Shown here piece after piece: positions 26,045 through 35,179 of a DNA stretch of 64,000 bases. The DNA comes from CAYWWY01 sp964580185 (GTDB taxonomy: Bacteria > Thermotogota > Thermotogae > MWEM01). How positions within the stretch are numbered: position 1 is the first letter of the stretch; each line of letters starts with the position of its first letter. The position numbers and the translations under genes were made by a program. The notes under the pieces were generated by a model. The model saw only the letters and a list, made by a program, of their open reading frames with translations. It ran no database searches and was not told the origin of the DNA. The stretch is from positions 1 through 64,000 of the forward strand of contig CAZOJQ010000003.1 of NCBI GenBank assembly GCA_964580185.1, given 5' to 3'.

Positions 26045-27600
26045 GATTGCCCCGCCAGTACTTCCGAAGCGGGGTTCCCTGCCATCATATACCCTACTTC
26101 TTCGAAATTTGTTTCTTCTGGACGGACTTCACCCATTATCGTACCCTCATAAATTACAAGAATCCTATCACTCAGAGAAAACACTTCCTCAAGCTCCATA
26201 GAAACCAAGAGCATCCCTACATCGGCGTTTCTCATTTCTAGTAGCGTTTTGTGAATATATTCAATTGCTCCGATATCCAATCCGCGCGTTGGTTGCGCGA
26301 CAAGCATGATTGTGGGATTCATATCGATTTCCCTTGCGACAATGGCTTTTTGTTGGTTCCCTCCAGATAGATTGCCCCCGAGAATATCGGTCGATTTTGG
26401 CCGGACATCGAAGGCTTCAACAAGGCGATGGGCCATTTTTTGAATGGATTTGTTCTGCAAAAAACCATGTTTGGCAAACGGACTTTGGTCATGGCGTCCC
26501 AAAAGCATATTGTAGTAAACAGGGAATGGTTTGATCAACGCGTGCTTTAACCGGTCTTCAGGAATATGGGATAGGCCCAGCTCACGGATTTCTTTTGGGT
26601 TGAGTCCCGCGATATCGGCTCCCTGAAGCCATATTTTCCCGCTTTGCGGTTTTCGCAAACCGGCGATGGCTTCCACCAACTCTGTTTGTCCATTTCCTGC
26701 AACGCCCGCAATCCCAACAATTTCTCCTGCGCGCACTGAGAATGATAAGTTTTTCACCGCTTCGAGCTTCCGGTTATCCAGAACCGTCAGGTTTTCCACT
26801 TTCATGACTTCTTTTCCGGGATCGCGGGCTTTTTTGGACACTCGAAGCAAAACTTCTCTCCCAACCATATATTTGGCCAATTCTCTGGGATTGGTTTGAG
26901 AAGTAGGCATATTGGCGGTAACTTTTCCCTGTCGCATTACTGTGACTTGATTGGATATGGCCATGACTTCATTGAGTTTATGAGTAATAAAGATGATTGT
27001 TTTCCCGTTGTTCTGGAGAAGCCTCAGCACCTCGAAGAGTTTCTCCGTTTCTTGAGGAGTAAGGACAGCTGTGGGTTCATCTAGAATCAGAATATCCGCT
27101 CCTCGATATAGGGTTTTTAGGATCTCAACTCGTTGTTGGGCACCCACTGGAATATCTTCGATCTTTACAGTCGGGTCCACGAAAAGGTTATACTTTTGAG
27201 AAATCTCTTTGACGAGTTTTTTTGCTTTTTGAAAATCAAATACCTTTAGCTTCTTCAGTGGTTCCATTCCCAATACAATGTTTTCTGTAACAGTCAAAGG
27301 AGGAACCAACATAAAATGTTGGTGAACCATCCCAATCCCTTTGCGGATCGCGTCATTTGGACTTTGAAATTCACAAGCAGTTCCGTTCACTCGGATGGTA
27401 CCATCATCAGGCTTGTACAAACCGTACAGGATGTTCATCAAAGTGGATTTTCCCGCACCATTCTCTCCAACAATGGCGTGAATCTCTCCTTCTTGAACAT
27501 GCAGATCAACATGATCATTGGCTAATACTTTGGGGAACTGTTTCACGATCCCCGCCATGTCGATGGCAAGATGATTTGGATTCACAGGCGCTTCTACCAT
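26041..27600 (-). CDS. BMP-type nucleoside ABC transporter ATPase (YufO/NupO-like)
   Basis: A tandem ATPase of 519 aa with two nucleotide-binding halves, as in sugar and nucleoside importers. The first has Walker A GENGAGKST and Walker B ILILDEPTAVLTPQE, but a signature degenerate to VGAQQR. The second has GVAGNGQTE in place of Walker A and an intact signature LSGGNQQK. Only one site is thus fully canonical, as usual for this class. It lies 60 nt downstream of the binding-protein gene, across a hairpin. Confidence 0.92.
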   Translation of the reverse strand: MVEAPVNPNHLAIDMAGIVKQFPKVLANDHVDLHVQEGEIHAIVGENGAGKSTLMNILYGLYKPDDGTIRVNGTACEFQSPNDAIRKGIGMVHQHFMLVPPLTVTENIVLGMEPLKKLKVFDFQKAKKLVKEISQKYNLFVDPTVKIEDIPVGAQQRVEILKTLYRGADILILDEPTAVLTPQETEKLFEVLRLLQNNGKTIIFITHKLNEVMAISNQVTVMRQGKVTANMPTSQTNPRELAKYMVGREVLLRVSKKARDPGKEVMKVENLTVLDNRKLEAVKNLSFSVRAGEIVGIAGVAGNGQTELVEAIAGLRKPQSGKIWLQGADIAGLNPKEIRELGLSHIPEDRLKHALIKPFPVYYNMLLGRHDQSPFAKHGFLQNKSIQKMAHRLVEAFDVRPKSTDILGGNLSGGNQQKAIVAREIDMNPTIMLVAQPTRGLDIGAIEYIHKTLLEMRNADVGMLLVSMELEEVFSLSDRILVIYEGTIMGEVRPEETNFEEVGYMMAGNPASEVLAGQS

Positions 27601-27620
27601 ACCATCACCTCACAAAAGGA

Positions 27621-27653
27621 AAAAAGGATCCCGCGCTGGAATGCGGGATCCTT
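27621..27653 (-). terminator. Hairpin between the binding-protein gene and the transporter ATPase
   Basis: An 11-bp stem GCGGGATCCTT / AAGGATCCCGC (27624-27634 and 27643-27653) lies directly after the binding-protein stop codon. On the minus strand it is followed by TTTCCTTTT. It probably attenuates transcription so that binding protein exceeds permease. Confidence 0.75.
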
Positions 27654-27660
27654 GGTTGCT

Positions 27661-28668
27661 TTAGAACGTTAGGACAAAGTTGTTCAGCTTCTCGAGCGTA
27701 TCCGGTACTTCAAATGCACCATCAATAACAAGGGCTCTCAAACCAGCAAGCTGAACGATAATCCAGTCGGGGACCATGTGCCTCGTGTACTTCATCGGAC
27801 TGATTCCGGCTCCGTCTTCCGTAAATCCCAAGACTTCATGACCACCAACAAAGTATCCTTCATAGGAGTCCAAAATCCCATAAAACGCGGCATTGTCAAT
27901 TCTTTTTACCGCCGAAGCAAGGATTGATCCAGGAGCAATATGGTCTTGGTCGAGGTCAACACCGATTGCCCAGAACCCTTCGCCTCTGGATTGAGCCGCG
28001 TCAAAGGTACCCAAACCGCACGCCCCAGCAGCGGCAAATGAGATATCTGCCCCTTGCGAAAACTGGGCTTCTGTCATGGATTTACCTGCAGCAACGTCTC
28101 CGAAAGACTGGGTGTAGCCAATCAGAAGCCGTACATTCCCGCCATGAAGGGTGTTGTATGCTTGAATTCCCGCAGTATATCCCCATTCGAATCGTTGTAC
28201 GGGAGGAATGGGGATTCCACCGATAAAGCCTACTGTGTTTGTTTTCGTCATCGCAGCGGCCAAGAATCCGACAAGGAAAGCGGCTTCTTCTTCGCGGAAC
28301 GTGTAGGTCTTGACATTCGGGATAACCATATCGCCATAGTCGATATCAATTCCGAGGAAATGTGTGTCCGGATACTGAGGGGCCACCATTTCCAACGCGT
28401 CTTGCATCAAGAACCCTACCGCAAGAACAACATCTGATTCTCCTGCTGCTGTGGAAAGATTTGGCACATAGTCTGCTTGCTCGAATGATTGAATGAGCTT
28501 GGCTGTGATGCCCAACTCTTCAACCGCTCTTTGTACACCGGCCCATGTACCGTCATTAAAGGATTGGTCGCCTAAACCACCGGTATCCGTTACCATAGTA
28601 ACGGTAAAACCAGCAAGAAACACGGGTACCAACAATACTACCAATAAACCTACCAAAAACTTCTTCAT
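27661..28668 (-). CDS. BMP-family substrate-binding protein
   Basis: Exported nucleoside-type binding protein, 335 aa. The signal sequence MKKFLVGLLVVLLVPVFLAG lacks a lipobox Cys, so it looks secreted or periplasmic rather than a lipoprotein like Treponema TmpC. The family opening VTDTGGLGDQSFNDGTWAGV is clear, followed by GFLMQDALEMVAPQYPDTHFLGID and NVKTYTFREEEAAFLVGFLAA. It overlaps the upstream 573-aa gene by 4 nt. Purine or pyrimidine nucleosides are the usual ligands; which one cannot be judged. Confidence 0.92.
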   Translation of the reverse strand: MKKFLVGLLVVLLVPVFLAGFTVTMVTDTGGLGDQSFNDGTWAGVQRAVEELGITAKLIQSFEQADYVPNLSTAAGESDVVLAVGFLMQDALEMVAPQYPDTHFLGIDIDYGDMVIPNVKTYTFREEEAAFLVGFLAAAMTKTNTVGFIGGIPIPPVQRFEWGYTAGIQAYNTLHGGNVRLLIGYTQSFGDVAAGKSMTEAQFSQGADISFAAAGACGLGTFDAAQSRGEGFWAIGVDLDQDHIAPGSILASAVKRIDNAAFYGILDSYEGYFVGGHEVLGFTEDGAGISPMKYTRHMVPDWIIVQLAGLRALVIDGAFEVPDTLEKLNNFVLTF

Positions 28669-30386
28669 CCGTTATCCCTCCTTTGATGTTTTGAGCTTAG
28701 GAAAAAGCTCAAAAGGATCATACCTGCACCGATAATAAAAACCCAAAGATTCCATGAGTAGCGTTCAATGGGAATGATTGGATATCCGGTTTCGACCTGA
28801 AGGTTATGGCGGTTGATGAGGAATGGCAATATCAAAGATAGAGTAAACAAAATGGACATAATCTGTGATTTCCAGCGGAAAAAGGGGAGAATCATAAATA
28901 AAGACACCAAGAATGTGGCGAAGACCCAAAAACTGCCAAGAGAAGTGATCTGCCATATGTATAGATTTGGTGCCTGAACAGGAAATGCCTGGGCTTCTTC
29001 CCATGCAGTCATGGCTTGTTCTCGGAACGGATGATACACTGGATTTTCCAATCGGCCTGTAAGATATAGGCCTAAATCTTTCCGAAGCGTTTCACTTGCA
29101 TAGGGTACAACGTTCCGAATTCGGCTGGATAATTGGGTTCCGGCTTCCTGAGCAGAAATTGTTCGATTATCGTAATCCAAAAAAACTTTGGCTATATGGG
29201 AACGAGTCCATATATATAATTCATCAGCCAAAATTGGGTAATACCGTGATTCGTGGAAGCCTTCTACCTCGTTCATTCTGAGCCCTTCGGGATTGGAGAT
29301 AACTGGACAAAAACTCATGAATAGGATGCCAAAAAATCCAAGCATCGCAATCAATTGAAATGAAGTCCGGGTTTTTTTTCGGATGAATTTGGATAAATGA
29401 ATGCCCAAGGCAAAAAGGAATAGAGCAATTGCCATCAAACCCCATATCAACGAATCGATTGGCGAATAGAAGATGTTTTGCGTAATAGCGAGAAGGATCA
29501 GTTCGGTCGCGATGATTCCGATCAGGACCATCAACCTTTTTTTTAAAAGAAAGGCCATAAAGAAACTGATCCCATAGATTAGCCATCTCCATAGCCAAAA
29601 ATTGTCACTTTCCGGGGTCACCCCAACAAACTCGCGGGCAATATCGCTCAAACCCGAAGCAGCAAGGTCTACAAGGGGAGCCGCAGTAAATAAAGCATTT
29701 CTCCGAATTAGGGTTCGCATTTGATCATCAGTCAATCGGGCTCCGCTATCGGTGATGGTTCTACGAATGGCTTCATCGAGTCTTTGCTGTACGATTGGCT
29801 CATCGAAAAAGGCGCTGATAGTCTCATATAGTAAGGGATCCGGATTATAGGATATACTGATTCGGCTCCGAAGCGGGGGATCACGGAATGCAACTGAAAA
29901 AAGCTCATCCGGTGGTTCGGGAACGATTCCCAAGGAATGAGCGATCCAGATTTGGAAATAGGATACCGCTTCTTCGCGGATTGAGTTTACGTATGCATTA
30001 TGGGTGTTGTTAAAGGATCGGAACCGTTTGATCTCTTCCACGATATAGGGACGATCAAAAAGATCGGAAACAACATAGGAAAGAAAAGCGGAAAGAGCAA
30101 GATCACCAAGGAAATCGTCGGTTTTATACTCTTGAAAAACCCGCTCCATCAATATGGGAACATCGTAGAAGCGGTCATCGTTTTTCACCCCTCCGATCAT
30201 ATGAAGGCGATAAAACCGGAAAATCGACATGAGTTCGATTTCTTCCTGCAAAGCACTGGTACCATAATGATAGTCGTGGAGGTACGACTGATACTGTTCA
30301 ATGGATTCATCCCACCAATTCGCATACCCCAGTGAACAAAAAAGGACTACCACAATCATCCCGTAAACAGCCTTTTTCAAGAGCAA
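28665..30386 (-). CDS. Unknown membrane protein, first gene of the BMP operon
   Basis: The 573 aa start with a signal-like hydrophobic segment (MIVVVLFCSLGYANWWDES). There follow about 240 residues of predicted soluble helical domain, four or five membrane segments (about 270-385), a second soluble stretch (about 390-500), and three C-terminal membrane segments. No domain is recognised. It overlaps the binding-protein gene by 4 nt and lies behind an extended -10 promoter, so it is co-expressed with the transporter. A role in processing or sensing the substrate is possible but unsupported. Confidence 0.75.
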   Translation of the reverse strand: MLLKKAVYGMIVVVLFCSLGYANWWDESIEQYQSYLHDYHYGTSALQEEIELMSIFRFYRLHMIGGVKNDDRFYDVPILMERVFQEYKTDDFLGDLALSAFLSYVVSDLFDRPYIVEEIKRFRSFNNTHNAYVNSIREEAVSYFQIWIAHSLGIVPEPPDELFSVAFRDPPLRSRISISYNPDPLLYETISAFFDEPIVQQRLDEAIRRTITDSGARLTDDQMRTLIRRNALFTAAPLVDLAASGLSDIAREFVGVTPESDNFWLWRWLIYGISFFMAFLLKKRLMVLIGIIATELILLAITQNIFYSPIDSLIWGLMAIALFLFALGIHLSKFIRKKTRTSFQLIAMLGFFGILFMSFCPVISNPEGLRMNEVEGFHESRYYPILADELYIWTRSHIAKVFLDYDNRTISAQEAGTQLSSRIRNVVPYASETLRKDLGLYLTGRLENPVYHPFREQAMTAWEEAQAFPVQAPNLYIWQITSLGSFWVFATFLVSLFMILPFFRWKSQIMSILFTLSLILPFLINRHNLQVETGYPIIPIERYSWNLWVFIIGAGMILLSFFLSSKHQRRDNG

Positions 30387-30434
30387 GACACCCCCAATGA
30401 ATCATTCCGGAAAGAGAGAGACAGAAGCTGCTTC

Positions 30435-30443
30435 ATTATACCA
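30435..30443 (-). promoter_or_regulatory. Extended -10 promoter of the BMP operon
   Basis: TGGTATAAT on the minus strand, about 50 nt upstream of the 573-aa gene start. Confidence 0.7.
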
Positions 30444-30449
30444 TATCGA

Positions 30450-31070
30450 TCAGGAAAAAATGATCCAACGAAAAATTAGGCTAACAAATAGACCGATCAA
30501 AGGACTCGCTACCCAGACCCAATTTGGCTTTTTTCGGAACAAAATCCGATATACCAGGGCTGCTCCGATGGCAATGGCCAAAAACAGGTATTGCTGGGCG
30601 ATTCCGAAAATAAACATTGCCAATCGTTCACTGATTCCATCAGATTCGTTATCCATGGCCTGCAATCCTCCCATCATCCGAAACACCTGGGTAGGAAGCA
30701 CAGATACAGCCACCATGCCGATCAGGTAGGTGGAAAAATACGGTGAGAGGAACGAATCGGCGAAAAAGGAAGAAACGATCATCCCGTACAACAAGAAGGC
30801 CCCAAGGGAAATCAACTCAACGATCCATGGATTTTGCTTTTTCCAACGGAATAGATCTGTGAGGAAATGAATCGCCAGCCCACCACAAAGGATTAATGCT
30901 CCGGGAAAGGAGGTTAGTGTAATATCAAAAGTAAAGGCAAGAAATACCAGAATAACCCAACAAAAGTGTTTGAGCCGCTGACTGGTTTGGATCATCCCGT
31001 ACAGTTTCATGGGATTGGTAAAAGAATAATCAGCAACTGCATGAGCTAGGAAAAGATGCAAAGCGATCAT
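30450..31070 (-). CDS. DUF3307-like membrane protein
   Basis: The 206 aa carry six or so hydrophobic segments. The N-terminus LHLFLAHAVADYSFTNPMK resembles the DUF3307 opening (LLAHLLADFxLQ), and HFLTDLFRWKK fits the following conserved His/Asp helix. Function is unknown. Its ATG overlaps the yqhQ stop by 4 nt, and it is the last gene of the spoVS operon. The family match is from memory and moderate. Confidence 0.65.
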   Translation of the reverse strand: MIALHLFLAHAVADYSFTNPMKLYGMIQTSQRLKHFCWVILVFLAFTFDITLTSFPGALILCGGLAIHFLTDLFRWKKQNPWIVELISLGAFLLYGMIVSSFFADSFLSPYFSTYLIGMVAVSVLPTQVFRMMGGLQAMDNESDGISERLAMFIFGIAQQYLFLAIAIGAALVYRILFRKKPNWVWVASPLIGLFVSLIFRWIIFS

Positions 31071-32074
31071 GCGGTTTCCTCCACAGTATGGTCTGAAGAT
31101 TTTTCTTGTTCTTCTTGCATTTCTTCTGCTACCGATAATCCACCTGGTTCAGGTTCATTGTCTGGAATTCCCAATTCTTGAGGGGTTGGGGTCATTCCCA
31201 ACGCAGACTTCAGAGAGACGATCGCCACTTGAAGTTGTTTGTCGTCTGGCTCAGCGGTCGTCAACCTTTGAAGCCACATACCCGGGATGGCAAAGACTCG
31301 GACCAGAGGGTTATCTAAGAATTTTGACGTAAACCGCTGGAATTCGAATGCAAGGGATGCAATAACCGGCAAAAATGCCAATCGAACCAGGAGTTTTTGC
31401 CAAAAGTTCAACGGCCAAATGACACCCACGACCCCTAAGACGACGATGGCCGCGATCACGGTAATCGCCAAGAAACTGGTTCCACATCGAGGATGGATTC
31501 TTGAGTACCTCCGTACATTTTCAACCGTCAATTCTTCTTTCTTTTCATATGTATGCACGGTCTTGTGTTCGGCTCCGTGATATGCAAAGACTCTTTGAAT
31601 GTCCTTCGATCGAGAAATGACCCAGACATACAAGACCAAAATGGTCGCCCGAATCAAGCCTTCCACCAATGCAAACCAGCCGCCTCGTTCTCTAAGGAAC
31701 CCAAATAAAGACGTTACAAGCAAAGGGGTTACAATGAAAAGACCAATGGCTAAACCAACCGCCATAAGCATGGCAAATACAATATCCTTTTTGTTCAGTT
31801 CCTCAGAAGTGCCTTCGGACGACGCTTGCGCGGAAAAGCTAATGGCATTCAGTCCCATAACCAATGAATCATAGAGCACAAAGATCCCCCGGATAAACGG
31901 AGTACCCAAAAACGGCCGTCGTTTGATCAGCATGGGCTTGTCAACGTGCTTTATGGTAATCGTGCCATCGTGTTTTCGGACTGCGATTGCCGTTTGGGCG
32001 GAACGCATCATCACGCCTTCTATGACAGCTTGTCCACCTGCAGCGATACTTTCTTCCTGTCTTTTCGTTTTCAA
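31067..32074 (-). CDS. yqhQ: DUF1385 membrane protein (YqhQ family)
   Basis: The 335 aa have the conserved DUF1385 opening GGQAVIEGVMMRSAQTAIAVR, then RRPFLGTPFIRGIFVLYDSL, four hydrophobic segments, and the His-rich FAYHGAEHKTVHTYE with RIHPRCGTSFL. Its biochemical role is unknown. Start is TTG 32074, overlapping the upstream stop by 4 nt. The C-terminal 50 residues are acidic and probably disordered. Confidence 0.9.
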   Translation of the reverse strand: MKTKRQEESIAAGGQAVIEGVMMRSAQTAIAVRKHDGTITIKHVDKPMLIKRRPFLGTPFIRGIFVLYDSLVMGLNAISFSAQASSEGTSEELNKKDIVFAMLMAVGLAIGLFIVTPLLVTSLFGFLRERGGWFALVEGLIRATILVLYVWVISRSKDIQRVFAYHGAEHKTVHTYEKKEELTVENVRRYSRIHPRCGTSFLAITVIAAIVVLGVVGVIWPLNFWQKLLVRLAFLPVIASLAFEFQRFTSKFLDNPLVRVFAIPGMWLQRLTTAEPDDKQLQVAIVSLKSALGMTPTPQELGIPDNEPEPGGLSVAEEMQEEQEKSSDHTVEETA

Positions 32075-32310
32075 ATCAATCCGACCTTTCTTCCTACGTT
32101 TTCAGCGTTGTCGCTTGATAACAGCGTTTGAAAAAAGGAACGTGAATGCGCATCCGCAGGGCTGTCTTTCCCAAGAAAGAAAAGATTCATCTTTCTGCGG
32201 AAATCCTGACGTTCCTTTGTGCCCATCGATAAAATACGCCCCAGAATTTCTCTGAGGCGTTCATCTTCTTGACATGCGGTTATAATTTCATCCAATAAAT
32301 CCTCATTCAT
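32071..32310 (-). CDS. Small hypothetical protein between spoVS and yqhQ
   Basis: A 79-aa acidic/basic helical protein (MNEDLLDEIITACQEDERLRE). ATG 32310 overlaps the spoVS stop by 8 nt and has AGGA 4 nt upstream. A TTG at 32340 would extend it but lacks a ribosome site. No membrane segment and no family are recognised. Tight coupling on both sides argues that it is a real gene. Confidence 0.65.
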   Translation of the reverse strand: MNEDLLDEIITACQEDERLREILGRILSMGTKERQDFRRKMNLFFLGKDSPADAHSRSFFQTLLSSDNAENVGRKVGLI

Positions 32311-32584
32311 TTCCTGTTTCTTTGGGATGCGCAAGGACAACTACTGCAATGGCAGTGCGCGTTTCTCCATCAATAGTTACGTCTTCGAAACTTGGAACCA
32401 TGTGGAGATCTTTCCCTTGCTCTTCCAAGAACCTTCGCGCAATCGCTACCGCTTTAACTGTTTGGTTCACCGCACCAGCCCCGATAGCTTGTAGCTCCAC
32501 GCTTTCGTTTTTACTCAACTCTCCTGCGATGGCGCCTGCTACCTTATTCGGATTTGAATTTGAGCTCACTTTTAAAACTTCCAT
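32303..32584 (-). CDS. spoVS: Stage V sporulation protein S-like (SpoVS, Alba-like fold)
   Basis: A small protein of 93 aa almost identical in plan to SpoVS: MEVLKVSSNSNPNKVAGAIA, then VELQAIGAGAVNQTVKAVAI and a beta-rich end. SpoVS is needed for spore coat formation in Bacillus but is also found in non-spore-formers such as Thermus and Thermotoga, with a fold resembling nucleic-acid-binding Alba proteins (from memory). ATGs at 32587 and 32584 follow AAGGAGGAG; 32584 has the better spacing. No other sporulation gene is in the window. Confidence 0.93.
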   Translation of the reverse strand: MEVLKVSSNSNPNKVAGAIAGELSKNESVELQAIGAGAVNQTVKAVAIARRFLEEQGKDLHMVPSFEDVTIDGETRTAIAVVVLAHPKETGNE

Positions 32585-32628
32585 CATTTGCTCCTCCTTA
32601 TGAATGAGATCGTGCGACTTCCTCAAGT

Positions 32629-32637
32629 ATTATACCA
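32629..32637 (-). promoter_or_regulatory. Extended -10 promoter of spoVS operon
   Basis: TGGTATAAT on the minus strand, about 45 nt upstream of the spoVS start codon. Confidence 0.7.
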
Positions 32638-32742
32638 CATTATTCTACGGAGGTTTCAATGGCTGAAATGCTTGAGATTGTTCTTTCTCAAAAACCCAGC
32701 TTTATTGGTTACGATTCAAAGACATCCAGAAAACCTTCGAGA

Positions 32743-33231
32743 TTATTGCTCTCCGATGGTAAACGTACCGATGTGCCCACCACCCGATTGATTGGTCACA
32801 TTACCTGCAGAGGAGTGAGATCCCTTTGAACCGGTCACAGACCCCTCGAATTTCACTTTCCGGTTCAGCCCTCCTGCTTTTTCCGTTGCAAAGAAAACCA
32901 GATTGGTTCCGGTGAAGTCCCCGGAAGTGATGTTGAAATCAATCGTGATCGCAATCCGTTCTTCCTCATCCAGTTCAACCTCATCCCGCTCGGAAGCGGT
33001 AGGAACCGTCCAAACCATTGTTCCCCCATTGATATGGTTCGGGTTGATCAATGGATCAAAAGAGAACGTAATGGTTACCGCGTAGTTCCCATTGTCAAAA
33101 GGGTGCCCGGAAGTGACATTCACCGAACCGCTCCACTTGTCAAGAATTCCGGGAGGAGAGAAAATGATGCATCCTCCCAGCAAAACCATTAAAGAAACCG
33201 TGATTAAAGAAATCCCCAAAATCCGTTTCAT
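32743..33231 (-). CDS. Hypothetical lipoprotein
   Basis: The 162 aa begin with a lipoprotein signal (MKRILGISLITVSLMVLLGGC, lipobox LGGC, Cys at about 21). The mature part is a beta-rich domain of about 135 residues with no recognised family (WSGSVNVTSGHPFDNGNYAV). GGGGGC lies before the ATG. It is a single gene with its own extended -10 promoter embedded in the end of pyrG. Confidence 0.8.
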   Translation of the reverse strand: MKRILGISLITVSLMVLLGGCIIFSPPGILDKWSGSVNVTSGHPFDNGNYAVTITFSFDPLINPNHINGGTMVWTVPTASERDEVELDEEERIAITIDFNITSGDFTGTNLVFFATEKAGGLNRKVKFEGSVTGSKGSHSSAGNVTNQSGGGHIGTFTIGEQ

Positions 33232-33305
33232 AAAATCGCCCCCTTCATCATAGTTGAGTGATTGAGTCCTCTGAAAAGAACCGCAAATTGATTCTCTTCT
33301 GTGAA

Positions 33306-33314
33306 ATTATACCA
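33306..33314 (-). promoter_or_regulatory. Extended -10 promoter overlapping the pyrG stop codon
   Basis: TGGTATAAT on the minus strand contains the last sense codon and TAA stop of pyrG (ATG-GTA-TAA-T). It is about 75 nt upstream of the lipoprotein gene, which it probably drives. Confidence 0.6.
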
Positions 33315-34926
33315 TATTTTTGCGAAATGGTACTTCTTTTTTCTTTCTTTTCCTTTCCTCGGCTTTTGATATTAAGGCATGAAAAAGGGGATGAACATCG
33401 CCTGCTTTGGAACGGAACTCCGGATGAAATTGAACTCCAATGAAAAAAGGATGATGGCTCCATTCAATCGCTTCCACAAAATCAGAAATCGATGAGATGG
33501 TCAGTCGAAACTCATCTTCGGGGTCTTCCGGGAAACGGTATAGTTGGCGAAATGGATGGTAGTTCACTTCATATCGATGGCGGTGGCGTTCGAAGGATTC
33601 GGTTTTGCCTCCAAAAATCTCGTGTAGGCATGTTCCGCCTAGTATGGGTGCAATCTGCCCACCCAAACGCATGGATCCGCCGATGAGTTTGTTCCCCTTC
33701 TGATTTTCCATAATAGCGATTAAGGGATAGGGTGTGTTCGGGTCAAACTCGGTCGAGTTGGCTTCTTTCCACCCCAATCGGTTGCGGGCAAATTCGATAA
33801 CCATGAGCTGCATGCCCATACAGATTCCCAGTACTGGTAGAGCGGATTCCCGACAATACTGGATCGCTCGGATTTTTCCTTCTGTGCCCCGTTTCCCAAA
33901 TCCTCCTGGGATAATCAATGCATCAAAGGAAGAAAGACGAGATAGGATCTCTTTGTCTTCAAGGGATTCTAGTTCTTGGGCATCGATCATTTCTGGTTTT
34001 TCAACGCCACACAAAAAGACCGATTCATCAATGCTTTTATATGCGTCATTCATTCCCAGATATTTTCCGATCAAACCAATTTTCAGTGGGCGAAACGTAG
34101 AGGGGATTTCCCAATGAAACGTACCATTCAGTTGGAGTCCCAAACGTTCGGAAATCAAGAGATGAAGGGTATGATCATATAGAAATTGCGGCACTTTGTA
34201 GACATTGTCCATATCTGGAATGTTGACTACCATATTGTGCCGTACGCCTCCAAAGAGCGCGATCTTCTTAAGCTCATCCGGTTCAACGCGCGTTTCGCTT
34301 CGCGCGATGATCACATCGGGTTGAATTCCTATTCTCCGGAGTAACTGAACGGATTGCTGCGTGGGTTTTGTCTTAAACTCTTCCGTTGTGCGGATATGGG
34401 GAACAAAGGTAATATGAGCAAATAGAAATCGTTCGCGACCAGCTTCCAAAGTAAGTTCGCGGATTGCTTCAAGAAAGATTTCTCCCTCGATATCCCCCAC
34501 TGTGCCGCCGATTTCAATGATCAATACCTCTGCATGGATCGAACGGATCCGCTCTTTGATTTCCGATGTTACGTGGGGAACCATTTGCACGGTGGATCCC
34601 AGGTACTTTCCTTCGCGTTCCTTCAGAATTACAGAAGAATAGACTTGACCAGCAGTCATGTTGTTTTCCCGATGCATATGGATGCCCATAAATCGCTCAT
34701 AATGGCCAAGGTCCAAATCCGCTTCGTACCCGTCCTCTGTTACGAAAACTTCCCCGTGTTGATTGGGATTCATGGTCCCCGCATCAACGTTCAGATAGGG
34801 ATCTACTTTGATCCCCTGGATATCTACGCCCATTTCCTTAAGAAGTCTCCCGATAGAAGCTGCTAGAACCCCTTTTCCAATACCGCTTATAACCCCTCCA
34901 GTAACAACGATATACTTTTCGGCCAT
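33307..34926 (-). CDS. pyrG: CTP synthase
   Basis: Converts UTP to CTP using glutamine and ATP. The 539 aa are full length. The N-terminal synthetase domain has YIVVTGGVISGIGKGVLAASIG, KVDPYLNVDAGTMNPNQHGEVFV and IEIGGTVGDIEG. The C-terminal class I glutamine amidotransferase has the nucleophile Cys in LGICMGMQLMVIEFARN and the His/Glu pair in GVQFHPEF. Its own extended -10 promoter lies just upstream. The -1 context shows no obvious attenuator. Confidence 0.97.
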   Translation of the reverse strand: MAEKYIVVTGGVISGIGKGVLAASIGRLLKEMGVDIQGIKVDPYLNVDAGTMNPNQHGEVFVTEDGYEADLDLGHYERFMGIHMHRENNMTAGQVYSSVILKEREGKYLGSTVQMVPHVTSEIKERIRSIHAEVLIIEIGGTVGDIEGEIFLEAIRELTLEAGRERFLFAHITFVPHIRTTEEFKTKPTQQSVQLLRRIGIQPDVIIARSETRVEPDELKKIALFGGVRHNMVVNIPDMDNVYKVPQFLYDHTLHLLISERLGLQLNGTFHWEIPSTFRPLKIGLIGKYLGMNDAYKSIDESVFLCGVEKPEMIDAQELESLEDKEILSRLSSFDALIIPGGFGKRGTEGKIRAIQYCRESALPVLGICMGMQLMVIEFARNRLGWKEANSTEFDPNTPYPLIAIMENQKGNKLIGGSMRLGGQIAPILGGTCLHEIFGGKTESFERHRHRYEVNYHPFRQLYRFPEDPEDEFRLTISSISDFVEAIEWSHHPFFIGVQFHPEFRSKAGDVHPLFHALISKAEERKRKKKEVPFRKNMV

Positions 34927-34953
34927 CTCATTCCTCCCTCGGTTTACCTTTGG

Positions 34954-34962
34954 ATTATACCA
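34954..34962 (-). promoter_or_regulatory. Extended -10 promoter of pyrG
   Basis: TGGTATAAT on the minus strand, 28 nt upstream of the pyrG ATG. This gives a short leader without an evident C-run attenuator. Confidence 0.7.
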
Positions 34963-35179
34963 TGAACATGCAAGTACCGATACTCCTACTCATTGACTCT
35001 TTACCCGCGAGATTGCTTAATTTTCCGTATGATGAAAAACGGGGAAGATTTGAGACCTACGTTCATTTGGCAAGAGAAACAGGAAATTATCAAGAAAAAT
35101 GAAAAACCTTTCATCCGTTTCAAAAAAAATTGTGATAGAATCGAAATGGCAAACATTCATGCGAATGAGGGAGCTGGGG

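Noticed and set aside
32659..32829. 56-codon plus-strand frame with CGGAGG before its ATG
   Set aside because: Most of it is antisense to the lipoprotein gene, with no recognised product and no promoter. It could be a gene remnant but evidence is too thin.
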